Source: Aradus depressus
Lineage: Eukaryota > Arthropoda > Insecta > Hemiptera > Aradidae
Reading direction: 5' to 3'
Assembly (NCBI GenBank): GCA_963662175.1
Contig: OY759217.1
Span: 13,146,562-13,210,561 of the forward strand
DNA: 64,000 bases
This document shows, one piece after another, positions 20,746 through 57,171 of the stretch (position 1 is the stretch's first letter; each line of letters starts with the position of its first letter). The position numbers and the translations under genes were made by a program. A model generated the notes under the pieces. The model was not told the DNA's origin, did no database searches, and saw only the letters and a program-made list of their open reading frames with translations.

Positions 20746-20895
20746 TTGGGACCATGGTGGCCGAGTGGGGTTTGGTCGCATGGTCTCACCATGGTTTGCG
20801 GGTTCGAATCCCGCCCGGGAGAGTTTTATTTCATAGATAGAACTCCCTCCGTTGTAGAGGGAGATGGTTCTCGGAATTCCTAAAGCATCCTCATA
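20746..20895 (+). mobile_element. tRNA-Ser/Leu-like SINE (or tRNA pseudogene)
   Basis: A box tggccgagtgg and B box gggttcgaatccc are intact, with a T stem gcggg/cccgc. The acceptor stem does not close, and the sequence continues with an unrelated body (gaactccctccgttgtagag). Single copy in this window and unlike the main SINE family. Confidence 0.55.
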
Positions 20896-21490
20896 GATGA
20901 TGAAAATATATGTTATTTACTTTATACCAAATTATTTTTTGTCCTACTAATATTTTGCTAGGTCTACATATCACACTTTAATTTTGTGCAAAGTTTCAGT
21001 AATATAGCTCTAATAGATAGTGGGGAGAGGGCGCACACAAACAGAAAAAATACTCAAATAGGATCTCTCTTTAATATGGAAAAATGAGACTTGGAGCTCA
21101 ACATATAGGACTTCTAGGTTTTCATTCTTTATTAAGGTGGCCCTACAATGGCGAAGTATAAAAAAAAGTATCCAATATGAAAATTATGATACATACCTTT
21201 TTTACAATGATAAGTACTACCTGCACATTAACTTCATCGTGGTGGAATTTCGTTTCATTCTTTAAGAGTTTTTTAAAATGTATTCTTTAGCAGTACCATT
21301 GTTTTTAATTTAACTGATTATTTTTGATTTGTATTTAGTGTATAAGGTAATGGTTAAGGAACCTTATTCTATAATTGTACTACTGTAAATGCGACTGTTA
21401 CAATAAACTCTTCTTCTATTTTCGTTTTGGTGCGACTTGTGTGTATAATAGACTTAATTTAATTTATTATTATTATACTTTTCTGGGTGT

Positions 21491-21738
21491 TGCGCACAGA
21501 GAACATTATGGATTCGAAACTGACCCAAGGCCCTTAGGTTTACATTTGAAGGCATAGAAACATTGAGTATGCCATTCTTTGGAGGGGCAAGCTTACAGAC
21601 CCTTACTCTAGATAAATAAACCTGAGTAGCGACAATTTAGGACTCTCATTGTAGTAGTCGGGCTGATGTTCACAAGAGCGACAAAAGAGCGTTCTGGTCA
21701 TAGACAATATGACCTCACACTTGAAGCTCGGCCATGAA
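21491..21738 (+). mobile_element. SINE family 1, old copy
   Basis: Strongly diverged, but the order of motifs (ggattcgaaac, gtatgccattctttggag, gcgttctggtcatagac) is kept. Confidence 0.6.
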
Positions 21739-21979
21739 CAATATTTGTTTTGACAAAAAAGGCAAATAATCTTCTCTTATACATTTTGAATTACAAAAAT
21801 ATCAAGTCTTTTTTTTTTTTTAACAGCAATTATAAAAATACTGATAACTTAAGTAATACATTGGGCATATTCTGCCGGCTGCGAATTTTTGTTACATACG
21901 ATGTACAAGTCCTCAAGAGACAACGAATTTCAGCTGGAGAGAAATGACGATCCAACTAGAAATACGAGTATATATACTT

Positions 21980-21985
21980 TTTATT
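21980..21985 (-). promoter_or_regulatory. possible polyadenylation signal AATAAA for the PRKX-type gene
   Basis: First AATAAA on the minus strand downstream of the stop at 22268, about 280 bases away. AT-rich DNA produces this hexamer often, so it is only a candidate. Confidence 0.3.
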
Positions 21986-22267
21986 TATCTGTTGTTAATA
22001 GTTATGAAAAATAGTGAAATACTTCGGTTTATGAAAACATTAGCAGTACTAAAACCGGGCTATTAATGTTTTCATGATTACTTTTGTAGACTTTATAAAA
22101 TGTATTAACGAGTTTATAAACTAAATAAATAATTACATAAACATTATTCCTTCTTTTTGAGAAAGGAAAACAAATAAATAAGAATTTATAAATATGGATT
22201 GGTTTTATAAAAATAAATACAAAAATAAGAGCAAATATTTTGTTAGGAAATTAAGCGTAGTTGTTGA

Positions 22268-45810
<23,543 letters not shown>

Positions 45811-45939
45811 CTAGAAAAAATATGAAAATGTATTTAAAAATTAGTTAAATTAAATATTTCAAATAAAAACTTACACTTATATAGGTAAGCATGATGAATC
45901 TCGTATCTGCTATGTAACGGTTGGTGCGCAACAACTGTT

Positions 45940-46606
45940 TGTTAATTACCAACAATGTACTTCCCCAGATCGAATTATTCAATTAAGTTTTCGCTCTCCC
46001 TTCAAAAACGTAAATTCTTTATTGATACATTCATTACATTGGCAGTTATTAGGGTTTTTGTGTTAAGCCTCCCCCTAATCTCCAGACCAATCACTTAGCA
46101 TTTATTTTATATTTTGCCCTCCCCCCTTGTTAAAATATTTGCTACATGTGAAATTCCATGACAATGAATCATCATACTAAATTTCATATTGATTGTACTC
46201 ATTATATGGAGAGTTTTTTAGTTAGCCCCCTCCTCTGATCTCTCATTTCCCTTCGTCCTTATGGGGTTTTGGATTAACATATATAATTTTGTGCCGATAC
46301 ATTCATTACAATGACAGTTATTAGTGTTTGTGTTAACCCTTTCCCCCAACAACCTCCTTCCTTTTTCTCTTCGGCAGATTTGACTGAAAAACAATAGGTG
46401 TTGTCCTTATAGAGACCTGGGTACACATATACAATTTCTTGTCGATATATTCATTCTTTCGGGAGTTATCGTGTTCACAGACACACAGAAGACATTTTTT
46501 TTTTCATTTTTGGAATCAAGTGATAGGAAAACCGTGAAATTCCGTTGAAAACGCAAGGAATTTCTGACTGCTTATGTAACTTCCCCTAGAATAACAGGGG
46601 AAGTAA
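45940..46606 (+). mobile_element. family X repeat, nearly full length
   Basis: acaatgtacttccccagatc start, several subrepeats, end aacttcccctagaataacag. Confidence 0.78.
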
Positions 46607-46639
46607 GAAAAAATGGCCGTGGGCTGTTATGTGTGCGGG

Positions 46640-46720
46640 TATGTGAGAGCATGAGGTCGGGCCCAGCTAAAGATGTGTGTGAGGCCATCAAGGACAGGAC
46701 ACAACTCACTACAGGAGGTA
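46640..46720 (+). other. exon-like stretch, unrecognised
   Basis: Plus frame reads VRVCESMRSGPAKDVCEAIK and DRTQLTTGG, followed by a donor-like GTATGA at 46720. It starts right after a family X copy. The helix-like DVCEAIKDR resembles Ras-association domains only loosely; no partner exon found. Confidence 0.3.
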
Positions 46721-46984
46721 TGATTATGACACTACACTCAGTGCCCTACCATTGTTATGTACAAATATTCGAAATACTCCCCCTTTTCTAACCTCTGTGT
46801 AATGTGGAAATGCCGATTTTCATAGCTCTACAACCGTAGTTCCGGATTGCTTTAACTTTGCAACCTGTAATAGCATGAATCCGCTCCCGCTGTCTTATTC
46901 AGCGCACTATTCAAACATACATAGCTTGTAGTTATAGTATTAATATTTTTCAGACATCAACAGCTCAAGAGAATAAAATAAACA

Positions 46985-47210
46985 ATAGTTATTGTCTTAT
47001 GCCCAGGCTTTAACTACGAGGTCATATCATCTACAACCAGAGCGCTCTTTCGTCACTTCGTAGTTGTTTACGATTACCTGAGATCGTACAGGCTCGGGAC
47101 CATAGCTTAACGTCCCATCCGAAGAACAGTGTGCTCAAGGTTTTTTCACCTCTCAGATTAAAAACCTAAAGGCTGCGACCGATATTGACCTCTGAGCTAC
47201 CGACGCCCTA
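46985..47210 (-). mobile_element. SINE family 1, diverged
   Basis: tgcccaggctttaactacga to tgagctaccgacgccct; middle part deleted. Confidence 0.78.
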
Positions 47211-47908
47211 GCGGATTAATAAATCAATTACAAGTAACAGAGCGAATGAATATGTGCAGAATTAAGATGCAACGAATTAAACATTTCTCTCATAAAACAT
47301 TTATTATCAAATGTAAAGATAGTAAAATAAACACATAATTCAATATTAGTTATCATAAATTCTCATTTAAATCTAAGAGCATTCTTAAGGGCTGTGCAAA
47401 AATAACAATTCAATTTTCAGACATTTTTGAACTAAGCATCTTACCTACTGTTATAACTTATAAGCTAGCATGTTCTTCATTTCCATCCGTTTGTTCAATT
47501 AATGAGTATTAATTTACAGCAAAGCCATGTTAAAATAAATTATATACTTACAAACAGAAAATTGTTTGAAATGATCGAAAAAAGTAAATGATTAGATCTG
47601 AACCCAACTAGGATAAAGATCTATTAATTTTTTATTTTTAAATCACATACCTTGTCTTAATGTTCACATCCAAGATAATTTTCAATAAAAATACTGCACA
47701 TAAACTTACATTGCTATAACCAACTTTAAATGTTGATAAATTTTCCCCCAATGAGAAGGTTCTAAATGAGAAAGGTTGCATTTAGACTCAACATTAGATT
47801 GACAAAAGATTACCAAAATACCAACCTTACAAAGAAAATACTATATTGACTTTTCCTATCTCTTTATATAAAGCTTTGACACCCATTAAAAAAAAGAAAA
47901 AAAAAAAA

Positions 47909-48635
47909 GGCATCGGTGATTCATTGACAATGTACTTCCCCAGCACGAATTAATCAATTGGGTTTCTGATTTTCCTCCTAAACCATCGACCGTTTAGGGT
48001 AAAAATCTATAGTTGACGCGCTGAAGACGCGTTGAGGGCGCCGGTAGCTCAGTGGTATGCGTGCTTGACTTCTGAGCTCAAGGTCGTGGATTCGTAGCCC
48101 GACCGAGGCCCTTAGTTTATTTTATCTGGGAGGTAAAATAAACTTAAGCACGCCGTCCTTCGGATGGGACGTTAAGCGATGGTCCCGAGCCTGTACGATG
48201 TCAGGTACTCGTTAAAGACCCCTACTCTAGATGAATAAAAATTTAGGGTAGGCAAAATTTAAGACTCCCACAGTAGAGTCGGGCTCATGTCCACCAGAGT
48301 GACGAAAGAGCGCTCTGGTAGTAGGCGATATGACCTCGTAGTTAAAGCCCGGGCATGAGTCATAAAATCTAACCTAACCCTCTATGGTTGACTTACATTG
48401 AGACTTGTGAATCCTCATACTAAATTTTGTGTCGATATTTTCATTACGTCGGCATTAATTACTGTATATTTGACTAGTCACCCTTCGACTAATTCCGCTG
48501 AAAATTGATAGGTGTCGTTCTTAAGGGGTTTTTGAATTTAAATGTACAATTTCATGTCGATACATTCATTACATCGGCAGTTATTGTGGTTTTCGAGTTG
48601 ATACCCTCTTCCCATCATTCAGCTAAAAATTGATT
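47909..48635 (+). mobile_element. family X repeat interrupted by a SINE
   Basis: gcatcggtgattcattgaca start; SINE at 48034-48380; subrepeats continue to about 48600. Hairpin end missing. Confidence 0.75.
48034..48380 (+). mobile_element. SINE family 1, full length, inserted in a family X element
   Basis: gagggcgccggtagctcagt to cataaaatctaacctaaccc. Family X sequence continues on both sides. Confidence 0.92.
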
Positions 48636-50129
48636 AATATAATATGTACATATTACAACAAAAAATTTCATAATTTAGAGTAGCTCCTTCATAATTGAAT
48701 ATTTCAGTGGATATAATCAATTGTTTTGTCGATATGATTCTAATTAGGTACAGAAGAGAGGCCAGCCCTTTATATAAGCCCTATTTTAACATTTACTTAC
48801 AACATTCTGGTAATAGAATTCACATATGTTAAACTTTTTTTTTTTTTACATAAAACCAGAGTAATAATAGAAATAACCTTAATATTGTGAGTTGAAAACA
48901 ACATTAATGCGTCGAGAAAAATAAAGTTAAAAATAAAATAAAAATTCCAATGTCTATTTTGAAAATAAGCCTAGAGTATAAGTGAAACTTCATTGGTTGT
49001 AATAGGACTAAATTAGGAGGCGTAGATTTAACTTTTGTACACAAAATGAAAAAAAACACTTGCGGTCTGCTAAACTTTGAATAGAAATATCTTACAATGG
49101 AATAAGATGTGATTAATATATTAAAAAAAGTGTTTGGACACTTAAAACACGCCAACGAGGGAACACTGGTATGAGTAGACTGCTTAGTGTTAATAATTGT
49201 TCATTGTCTGTGTTTATGATAAAAAGCTTAAAGGTTAGTGTGAAGATCAACACAAAAATAAGTCAATTTGAACAATAATCTTTAGTTTATTTAAATAATA
49301 TCACTTAGTTTATTTGCTATTAATAATATCCATTTAGTATCACTTTATACACCACAGTTCTATATTTGTTCCTTGTTCAGGTTACCACTTGTTACTGCAG
49401 AATGCTAAAAACCCGCTAAAAATGACCGCCAAAAATCCAATGCCTTTATTGTTATCAGATGTATTTATTTTTATTTAAATATTTATTTGTTAATTAATAT
49501 AACTATTTAATTATTTATTTTTCAATTTATTTATAAAATCTCCCATTCATACAATGTGTAGGTACTATAACCTCACACTTAGCACATCAGGGTTCGAAGT
49601 GTGATTCTAAACGATATAATTATTATTATTAAAAGGCAGTTTTTTTATAAAAAATTACCTTGAAATTCAGAACCTAATTTTTGTTTTCTTTATTAATACT
49701 AATGTTTACCTGAATAACATTCAAAAGAAGACTATAATCTTCTTGAAAATTGAAAATAGATTGATGTTATTTACTTCTTACTTTTTAAATAATAAAACTT
49801 TCATTGATTTGTAAACTTCATTTTTTATGTATTAGTTGAAACATACATTTATTTGCAATATTTCTTTGGTAAGTTAACTATTAAGTAAATAAACACATTT
49901 CTTTTTTTAAATATTGTCTATTCCAGAAAAATTAATGGGGGTACATGGGGTTGGTAAGGAAGACCTCTAACCTCCTTCCCTTCGGATAACGTCAACTATC
50001 GATAATTGTACATCCCTACTCTATACTTCGTTCAGCTGAGGAAGTAATTACTTCTTCAAAATGGAAACAATTCTGATGATTTTACGAGTTTTACCCCTTA
50101 GAGCCACTCCCGACTTCCTTCCTCACCAT

Positions 50130-50395
50130 GGGTATATATACTTGTTACTACCAATGACGTAATTGGAGAATGGGATGGATGATACAGGAGACAGTTGAGA
50201 GGTGGTGGTGATGATATATGTCGGATCTAAATTCGGTTTAAGTAGGAATAGGACTGACATGGGGCGCTGTAGTTGGATCATGGACGCACACCGTAAATCC
50301 AATTTGTCTAGACTATTTTCAGAGTTAAAACTCCTGGGGTCTTTTCGGGATCCACTCAAGACTTTCCACTTCTGTGAATGATATTCCTGGGCCAG
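50130..50395 (-). other. exon-like stretch, unrecognised
   Basis: Minus strand: pyrimidine-rich CTTCATATCTGGCCCAG followed by an open frame YHSQKWKVLSGSRKDPRSFN and SLDKLDLRCASMIQLQRP. No family recognised and no clear donor. Confidence 0.25.
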
Positions 50396-50590
50396 ATATG
50401 AAGATCAGCGACCTCTACCAGGAACTTGCTAATCATAGACTGGGGTTGGGTCTCTCACGGGCGCGCCATATATTAACGGGCAAAATCATGTCCAATTAAT
50501 ATACAATATGGACAATACGAAATCATAAATAATCACTTTTAAGGTAAAAATTCGAAAAAAAAATCTATCTGCATAAACAATGCCAAGTAG

Positions 50591-51709
50591 AGGGCGCCGG
50601 TAGCTCAGTGGTATGCGTGCTTGCCTTCTGAGCTCAAGAACGTAGGTTCGAAACCCGACCGAGGCCCTTAGTTTATTTTATCTGGGAGGTAAAATAAAAT
50701 TAAGCACGCCGTCAATCGGATGGGACGTTAAGCGATGGTCCCAAGCCTGTACGATGTTAGGTACTCGTTAAAGACCCCTGCCCTAGATGAATAAAGATTA
50801 AGGCTAGGCAAAATTGAGGACTCCCACTAAGAGTCGGGCTCATGTCCACCAGAGTGACAAAAGAGCGCTCTGGTAGTAGGCGATTTTTTTTTTTTTTTTT
50901 TTTTTTCTTCGGGTGCTTCTGACCCCTTAGGGGGGTCGGTCACATCACCCTATGTTCTCCCGGCTCTTTACGCCGAGTGATCTCGGGGGTTCTGTTCTGC
51001 CTGTGTCCCGGAGCCGGGGGCAGCCGCCGCACGCCTGTCAGTGGTCGGTGGGGCCCCCGGCACCGGGTTAGTAGGCTTTCTTGATTCTCCGCCAGGAGGA
51101 GACGAACCGACCAAAAGCCAGGTAGCCAGCCTCTGTCATCAGTCCCGGCAGGTCCAATCCCAGGTACGATCCTATCTGGCGAATCAGCGCCGCCCTGGGC
51201 ACGTCGTATAGCGGGCATTCGAGAACTACGTGTTCCGCAGTCTCGACGCCGTCACACGACGCCCCTCAGACGCTCTGGTCTCGCCCGTCCTTGCATCTCC
51301 CGTTCCAGGGCTTGACGCAAGGCCACGTCCGTGTCTGCCTCTATTGGTAAGTCGCGACTACAGAAGTACGAGGCGACGGCCCCATCCAAGACTAGGTCTA
51401 TGAGTGGGCCCCCCGCCAGCACCTGCAGCGCAGCCGTGGAGACAGTACGGTAGGCTTTGGTAATCCTGAGGAGGGCTGCTCTTTGAGCTTGAAGTAGCAA
51501 CGTACACCGTCGTTTGGTGGGGTGAACCCACCATCCGGCAGCGGCGTACCTTGCTACTGCCTCGAAAACCCCTGTGTAAATAGTTTTACACGCGGAGTAG
51601 CCGAGGCCCCACGTCGCTCGGGCTAGGTAGCTCAGAGCGATAAAGTAGTAGGAAGTAGGCGATATGACCTCGTAGTTAAAGCCCGGACATGAGTCATAAA
51701 TCCTAACTT
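50591..51709 (+). mobile_element. SINE family 1, full length, split by a LINE insertion
   Basis: SINE halves 50591-50884 and 51654-51709; atgccaagtag flanks the whole at 50580-50590 and 51710-51720. The LINE at 50885-51653 sits inside with its own 10-bp duplication. Confidence 0.93.
50885..51653 (-). mobile_element. second R1/jockey-like LINE fragment, inserted into a SINE
   Basis: Minus-strand insertion beginning with its poly(A) (poly-T at 50884-50906), GC-rich unlike its surroundings. It encodes ALLRITKAYRTVSTAALQVL and AGGPLIDLVLDG (51500-51400), the end of an R1-type ORF2, here frameshifted relative to the rest. The 10-mer agtaggcgat at 50875-50884 and 51654-51663 is the target duplication. 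It is different in sequence from the R1 copy at 353. Confidence 0.88.
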
Positions 51710-52844
51710 ATGCCAAGTAGTACGGGGTTTCCCCGCCAGGGTTAGCGTCCAGTTTATTTCCCTGTCCCACAAAAAAGGGAATAATCTATGAAAATGATAA
51801 CACTGCTTCCAATTTTTTTTTTTTTTTATTAATAAACAACGCACCGACAATTTCTTTTGTATCTGACCTGATTAACTGATCAGACATCACACCATAGTGA
51901 ATTCATTTTAACTAGAATTATCTTCTATAGAACTATATACCTAAGAGTAATCGAACTTTTATCGGTGGCAAACCATCAAAAACCTTCGATGACCTTTTTG
52001 ATAAGGGAGGGGGTGGGAAAACCGGACAAGGGAGGGGATAAAATGGTTAATTTATCAGGTTTTGGACAGAAAACTATCAGGTCATCCCATAAGTAATGTC
52101 TGTTGTTATATTCACGGATAAGAAGTAACTTTGTTATAAATCATTCATTTTTAGGACAGCCCATTATTTTTTTGTTCACTGTTTATACACAACATTTTCT
52201 TTTCCCCTTTGTTTTATTAATTCTTTTTCTTATTTTTGTGTTTTCCATAGACGAGAGATAACAAGTTAGCAAGAAGTGTTCCGCTTTCTTCCTGTGACGC
52301 TTCACAAGTCACTGTCACTGTTCAACTGACGATGTCTGCTTCCCCGATAAATCTACAGGCTCTTGGTACATCAAGCTAGTCTGTAGAACATAGCGTCGGT
52401 CTAAACGTGAAACCTCGTATGTGCAAAAAGCGAACTTTACAGGAGAAACTAAAAACTGATTTAAAAAATATTCTTTATAGAAAACCTCAATTTTTTCGAC
52501 ATTTGTATTAAGTGAGATGTATATGCATGCCATGAATTGTTTTTAAGCTAGTTTGCAAGTTCAAGTAAAGAATTAACGTACTTGACGGAGTTACCAGGTT
52601 TCACCAGAATTTCGTTCCCATTTCTTTTGCAAGGTACGGTTTTTCAAACCGTATTTATATATTTTTTTCGTTGTATATCGTATACGAGGTCCCATTAGAT
52701 CAATAGAGTTTTTTTTTGGTAAAAAAAAAACTATTTTCGGAAAAATGTCGCTTACGAGGTATCACGTTAAGGCCGACGATAGTCATTTATAAATTCAGTA
52801 TTTAACAAACTAAAAATGATCTCATTGTTCGATAAGAAAAAAGT

Positions 52845-53715
52845 GGTCGGTGAATCACCGTCAACGTAGGTACTTCCCCACAATGAATTAATTAACTTTT
52901 CGAACTTCCTCCAAAACCAGTCGTCTGTTTGCGCTAATATTCAACAGTTGCCTTACATAGGGGCTCCTAAATCCTCACACTAAATATTGTGATGATGAAT
53001 TCATTACATCGGCAGTTATTGGGGTTTTTTATTTGCCCCCCTCCCCTGAACCCTGCTTCCATCAGCCGTTATCGCTGAAATTTGACAGGTTATGTCCTCA
53101 TTGTGTTTTGAAATTATATATGAAATTTCATGTCGATATATTCATTACATCGGCAGTTATTCAAATTTTTATGTTAAGCCTCCCCCCTAATCGCCATTTT
53201 TATTTTAGTCGTTTTCGCCGAAAAAACAAAAGGTGTCGTCGATACTTTCAATATATCGGGAGTTATCGTGTTCACAGACGCACACACACAGACAGACATT
53301 TTGAGGGCGCCGGTAGCTCAGTGCTTGTCTTCTGAGCTCAAGATCGTGGGTTCGAAATCCGGCCGAGGCCCTTAGTTTATATTATCTGGGAGGTAAAATA
53401 CACTTAAGCACGCCGTCCTTCGGATGGGACGTTAAGCAATGGTCCCGAGCCTGTAAGTTGTCAGGTACTCGTTAAAGATGAATAAAAATTTAGGGTAGGC
53501 AACATTTAGGACTCCCACAGTAGAGTCGGGCTCATGTCCACCAGAGTGACGAAAGAGCGCTCTGGTAGTAGGCGATATGACCTCGTATTTAAAGCCCGGG
53601 CATGAGTCATAAAACCTAACCTAACCCACAGACAGACAGATTTTTTTTTTCATATTTAGAATCTAACTCGGAAAACATGAAATTCCGTTGAAAACTCCGC
53701 ATCGAATTTTGAAGT
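52845..53715 (+). mobile_element. family X repeat interrupted by a SINE
   Basis: gtcggtgaatcaccgtcaac start, three to four subrepeats, SINE at 53303-53627, then the gaaaacatgaaattccgttg end. Confidence 0.8.
53303..53627 (+). mobile_element. SINE family 1, nearly full length, inserted in a family X element
   Basis: (CCTAA)-type tail aaaacctaacctaaccc. cacagacagaca occurs before and after, so the insertion hit family X near its cacacagacag motif. Confidence 0.9.
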
Positions 53716-54753
53716 TAAGAGGTTGAATCGCCTCTAGTGTAGAATTGAATTAATATCACGATGTCGTTATAAAACGTAGATTATTAGCTTTACAATGATC
53801 CTCTTTTCAAAGTCGTTCGTTCAAGAGAACCTGAGATGTCTTCTCCCAGTATATTTAGATTCGTTTAAATAAAAAAAAAAAACATTGAAGACAATTTGAA
53901 AGACGTGTCCCAGTTCCTGGCGATTTAGCTTTAATGAGAATCTATTTACTCCCCATCCTGTGACTCTGGGGGGAAAGAACGGTTTTAAAATAATTTAGCA
54001 TGGTCTGGCCATCCATCAAAGACCAACCAACCCTGACACTTCCCTCTAGAAGATAAATAATGACTTTTGGAAAACGTTGTCATTTTCGCACTTGGTCCTC
54101 ATGCGCATTAAACTGATGGACCGTCAAACAATAGTGTCTTTTTTAAAGTTTCTTAGCCAAATGACTATAGCTGAAATATTTTGATTTTCTTCCCTTATAT
54201 ACATCCTCGTTAGTTTTAATTAGTTTTTGCATGGAAATGTTTACAAGCGCATAGCTAAAGAGTCGTCGGTGAATCACAGGCAAAGTACTTCCCCAGAACG
54301 TATTAATCAAGTAACTTTTCGCTCCCCCTCCACAACCATTCGACCGTTTGCGCTAATATTTAACAGTTGACTTCCATACTAAATGTGGTGTCGTTACATT
54401 TAATACAACGCCAGTTATTAGAGTATTTAAGTTAAGTCTCTTCCCTAATCCCCCCTCCACTTTGGTCCATTTGGTTGAAAATCGATATAATCGTCCTTAT
54501 AGGGTTTTGGTCACACATATAAAATTTTGTGTCGATACATTCATTCTATCGGCAGTTAGAGTTTGTATCTTAAGCCTCCTCCCTACTTTAGAACATAATA
54601 TCATTCGGAATCGATCGAATTGTTCCTGACTCATAAACGAACACACATAAAAAATTCGGATTCTTTCAGGAAATGACTCTCATGTATATTCTAGGATATA
54701 TCTCGTTAAATATCAGGTGATTACAGCGGAAATACGGCAGTGGTGAGAAATGG

Positions 54754-54872
54754 CTCTGACCAAGGTCCTTAGGTTTTTTTATCTGGGAGGTGAAAAAAAC
54801 TGAGCACGCCGTCCTTCGGATGGGACGTTAAGCGATGGTCCCAAGCATGTGTGATGTCATATACGTGACATC
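54754..54872 (+). mobile_element. SINE family 1 fragment in the palindrome spacer
   Basis: ctgggaggtgaaaaaaactg and cgccgtccttcggatgggac; head and tail missing. Confidence 0.75.
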
Positions 54873-55013
54873 TTCCTTTCTTTGAAGTTTATTCCCACAA
54901 TCGTTTTTGAGTTTGAGAGCGCTCACGAAGTTATTAACATATACACAAACAGATACTTATCATTAACATTATACCTGAAAGACCAAATGGATATTAATTA
55001 TAATAATTATTAG

Positions 55014-55336
55014 AGTTAGTTAATTATTGTGACTCAAGTCCGGGCTTTAACTATGAGGTCACATCGCCCACTACCAAAGCGCTCTTTCGTCGACCCCAGT
55101 TCTACTTTGGGAGTCCTAAATGTTGCCTACACCTAGGTTTATTCACCTAGGGTAGACGTCTTTAACAAGTACCTGACATCACACAGGCTCGGGACCATCG
55201 CTTAACGTCAAAGGACGGCGCGTTCGGTGTTTTTTCACCTCCCAGATACAAAAACCTAAGGACCTTAGCCGAGTTTCGAACCCGTGATTTTGAGCTCAGC
55301 AAGTAAGCAAGCATACAACTGAGCATCGGCGCCCTC
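55014..55336 (-). mobile_element. SINE family 1, nearly full length, in the palindrome spacer
   Basis: gttagttaattattgtgact to gagcatcggcgccctc. Confidence 0.85.
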
Positions 55337-56417
55337 AAAAATATTAAATAATTCTTAATTAAAATTGTTCATCAAGTCTTTTACGCTATTTCTCACCACT
55401 GCTGTATTTCCGTTGTAATCACCTGATATTTAAGAAGATATATACCCTAGAATATACACGGGAGTCAAATCCTGAAAGAATTCGGATTTTGTCTTATGTG
55501 TGTTCGTTTATGAGTCAGGAACAATTAGATCGATTTAAGTCAAACCGAATGATATTATTTTCCAAAATAGCGGGGAGGCTTTAAAATACAAACTCTAACT
55601 GCCGATAGAATGAATGTATCGACACCAAACTTTATATGTGTGACCAAAACCCTATAAGGACGATTATATCGATTTTCAATCAAATCGACCAAAGTGGAGG
55701 GGGGATTAGGGGAGAGGCTTAACTCAAATACTCTAATAACTGGCGTTGTATTGAATGTAACACCACATTTTGTATGGAAGTCAACTGTTAAATATTAGTG
55801 CAAACGGTCGACTGGTTGTGGAGGGGGAGCGAAAAGTTCATTGATTAATACGTTCTGGGGAAGTACTTTTCCGGACGACTTTTTAGCTATGTAATGCGCT
55901 TGTTACCTAATAGAAATTAAACCCCTAGAATATACACGAGAGTCAATTCCTGAAAGAATCCGGATTCATTCTTACGTGTGTTCATTTATGAGTCAAGAAC
56001 AATTAGATCGATTCCGAATGATATTATGTTCCAAATTTATCTGGGAAAATGTTAGCCTATTTCAAACTTTTTTTTGATGTAAATGACATTTAGTAAAACA
56101 TCGTTATATAACGCTCCCGCTTATAACGCTTTTTCAGCTATAGCGCTCTTTCTTATTAACCCCGATCTCTTTTTATGATTTTCTGTATATTTTTTCCTTG
56201 TTTTATAATGCTTCGATTCCCGATTATAACGCTCCACAGAGAGAGAAAAAAAACAAAAAAAAACACATAACATTGGATCATTGAGGGAATTCGAAATTTC
56301 TCTGCAAACAAACGTCGTTTTGTTTTCTTAGTACTTGGATCTTTCCACGAACTCTCAAACTTTCCCTGTTTTTTTTTTTTTTTTTTCAAAATTCCTCTTG
56401 TTCCGATTCAGTCTCGA

Positions 56418-57171
56418 CTAGGGATGGGTATCGACCAACAAAACATCGATTAACGACATCGACTATTATTGTCTACTAATTAATCGATACACTTATTAAT
56501 TGAGTGGTTGACGCAAAAAAAAGATTCTAAGCGCCACTTTAGTCGAAAATGAGATTTCTGTGGAATATGGTTCTATAGGCCTTTAGGGACTGTGTAGGGA
56601 AGTTTTTTTTGCCGTTACAGCAGCAGTTGGTAGTATTGAGCCCACGTCAGCGTTGAGCCTCATGGAAGAAGGTTCTAACAGCCACCCAAGGTTCTCAACA
56701 TGGCAGTGGAAGGAAGTGTTATTTTGGCGTTTAGAACCTTTTTCGCGTCAACCACTCAATTGTTGGTTAAATATTCGATTAATTGAACGCACAAACAAAA
56801 GTTAATACAATCAGTCAATCACAACTCACAAATGACATAACACAAATGATTAAAAATTAGAATTAGAAGTAGAACTATTAGAAGGTTACTTTTTACTTAT
56901 CACCAGTTCATCACAGAGGCACTGTGTTGTATCGATAGTCAATACGATAGTCTCCTCCCACTTTTTTAGGCGAGTTGCACTTCGGATGAATTATAAATAA
57001 TTCATTTTTCTTTTTTTTCTCCTGTTTTTCGGATGAGTTGTAATTTTAATTAAAAATGTAATAATCGTTAAATAATCATCGATTATCCGATTAATCAAAC
57101 CCAGATGACATCGATTAAAAAACCCAACGATTATTTTACCAAAACATCGATTAATCGATACCCATCCCTAG
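56418..57171. mobile_element. hAT-like MITE
   Basis: Ends in inverted repeats: CTAGGGATGGGTATCGA at the left and TCGATACCCATCCCTAG at the right, with several internal ATCGATTAAT motifs near both ends. The interior has no transposase. TAGGGATGGG-type termini are typical of hAT MITEs. The flanking octamers (gtctcgac / gtctactt) match only partly. Confidence 0.72.

Larger units (their letters stand above)
17641..22267. other. region between the NEK and PRKX-type genes
   Basis: Holds a family X copy (18022), a fold-back repeat (19821), a tRNA-like SINE (20746), an old SINE (21491) and presumably the PRKX-type 3' UTR. Near 17650-17720 the minus strand has a second tRNA-like string (TGGTTCAGTGATTAGCACG). 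No promoter can be placed. Confidence 0.5.
54245..55903. repeat. large palindrome, arms about 510 bp, spacer about 635 bp
   Basis: 54245-54751 and 55387-55903 are inverted copies from gcgcatagct to ggtgagaaatgg, at high but not perfect identity. Each arm holds a family X copy plus a segment with tctagtgttcgt-type sequence ending near tgatattta. The spacer contains two SINEs in opposite orientation. A third, direct, partial copy of the inner part is at 55919-56040. Confidence 0.72.

Noticed and set aside
20750..20825. Functional tRNA-Ser or tRNA-Leu gene
   Set aside because: A and B boxes are good, but the acceptor stem does not pair and a SINE-like body follows.
47641..47690. Another possible exon ending before the PRKX glycine loop (ILDVNIKT on the minus strand)
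   Set aside because: The donor GTATGT is fine, but the last codons give ...KTR rather than ...TVG, and the phase is wrong.
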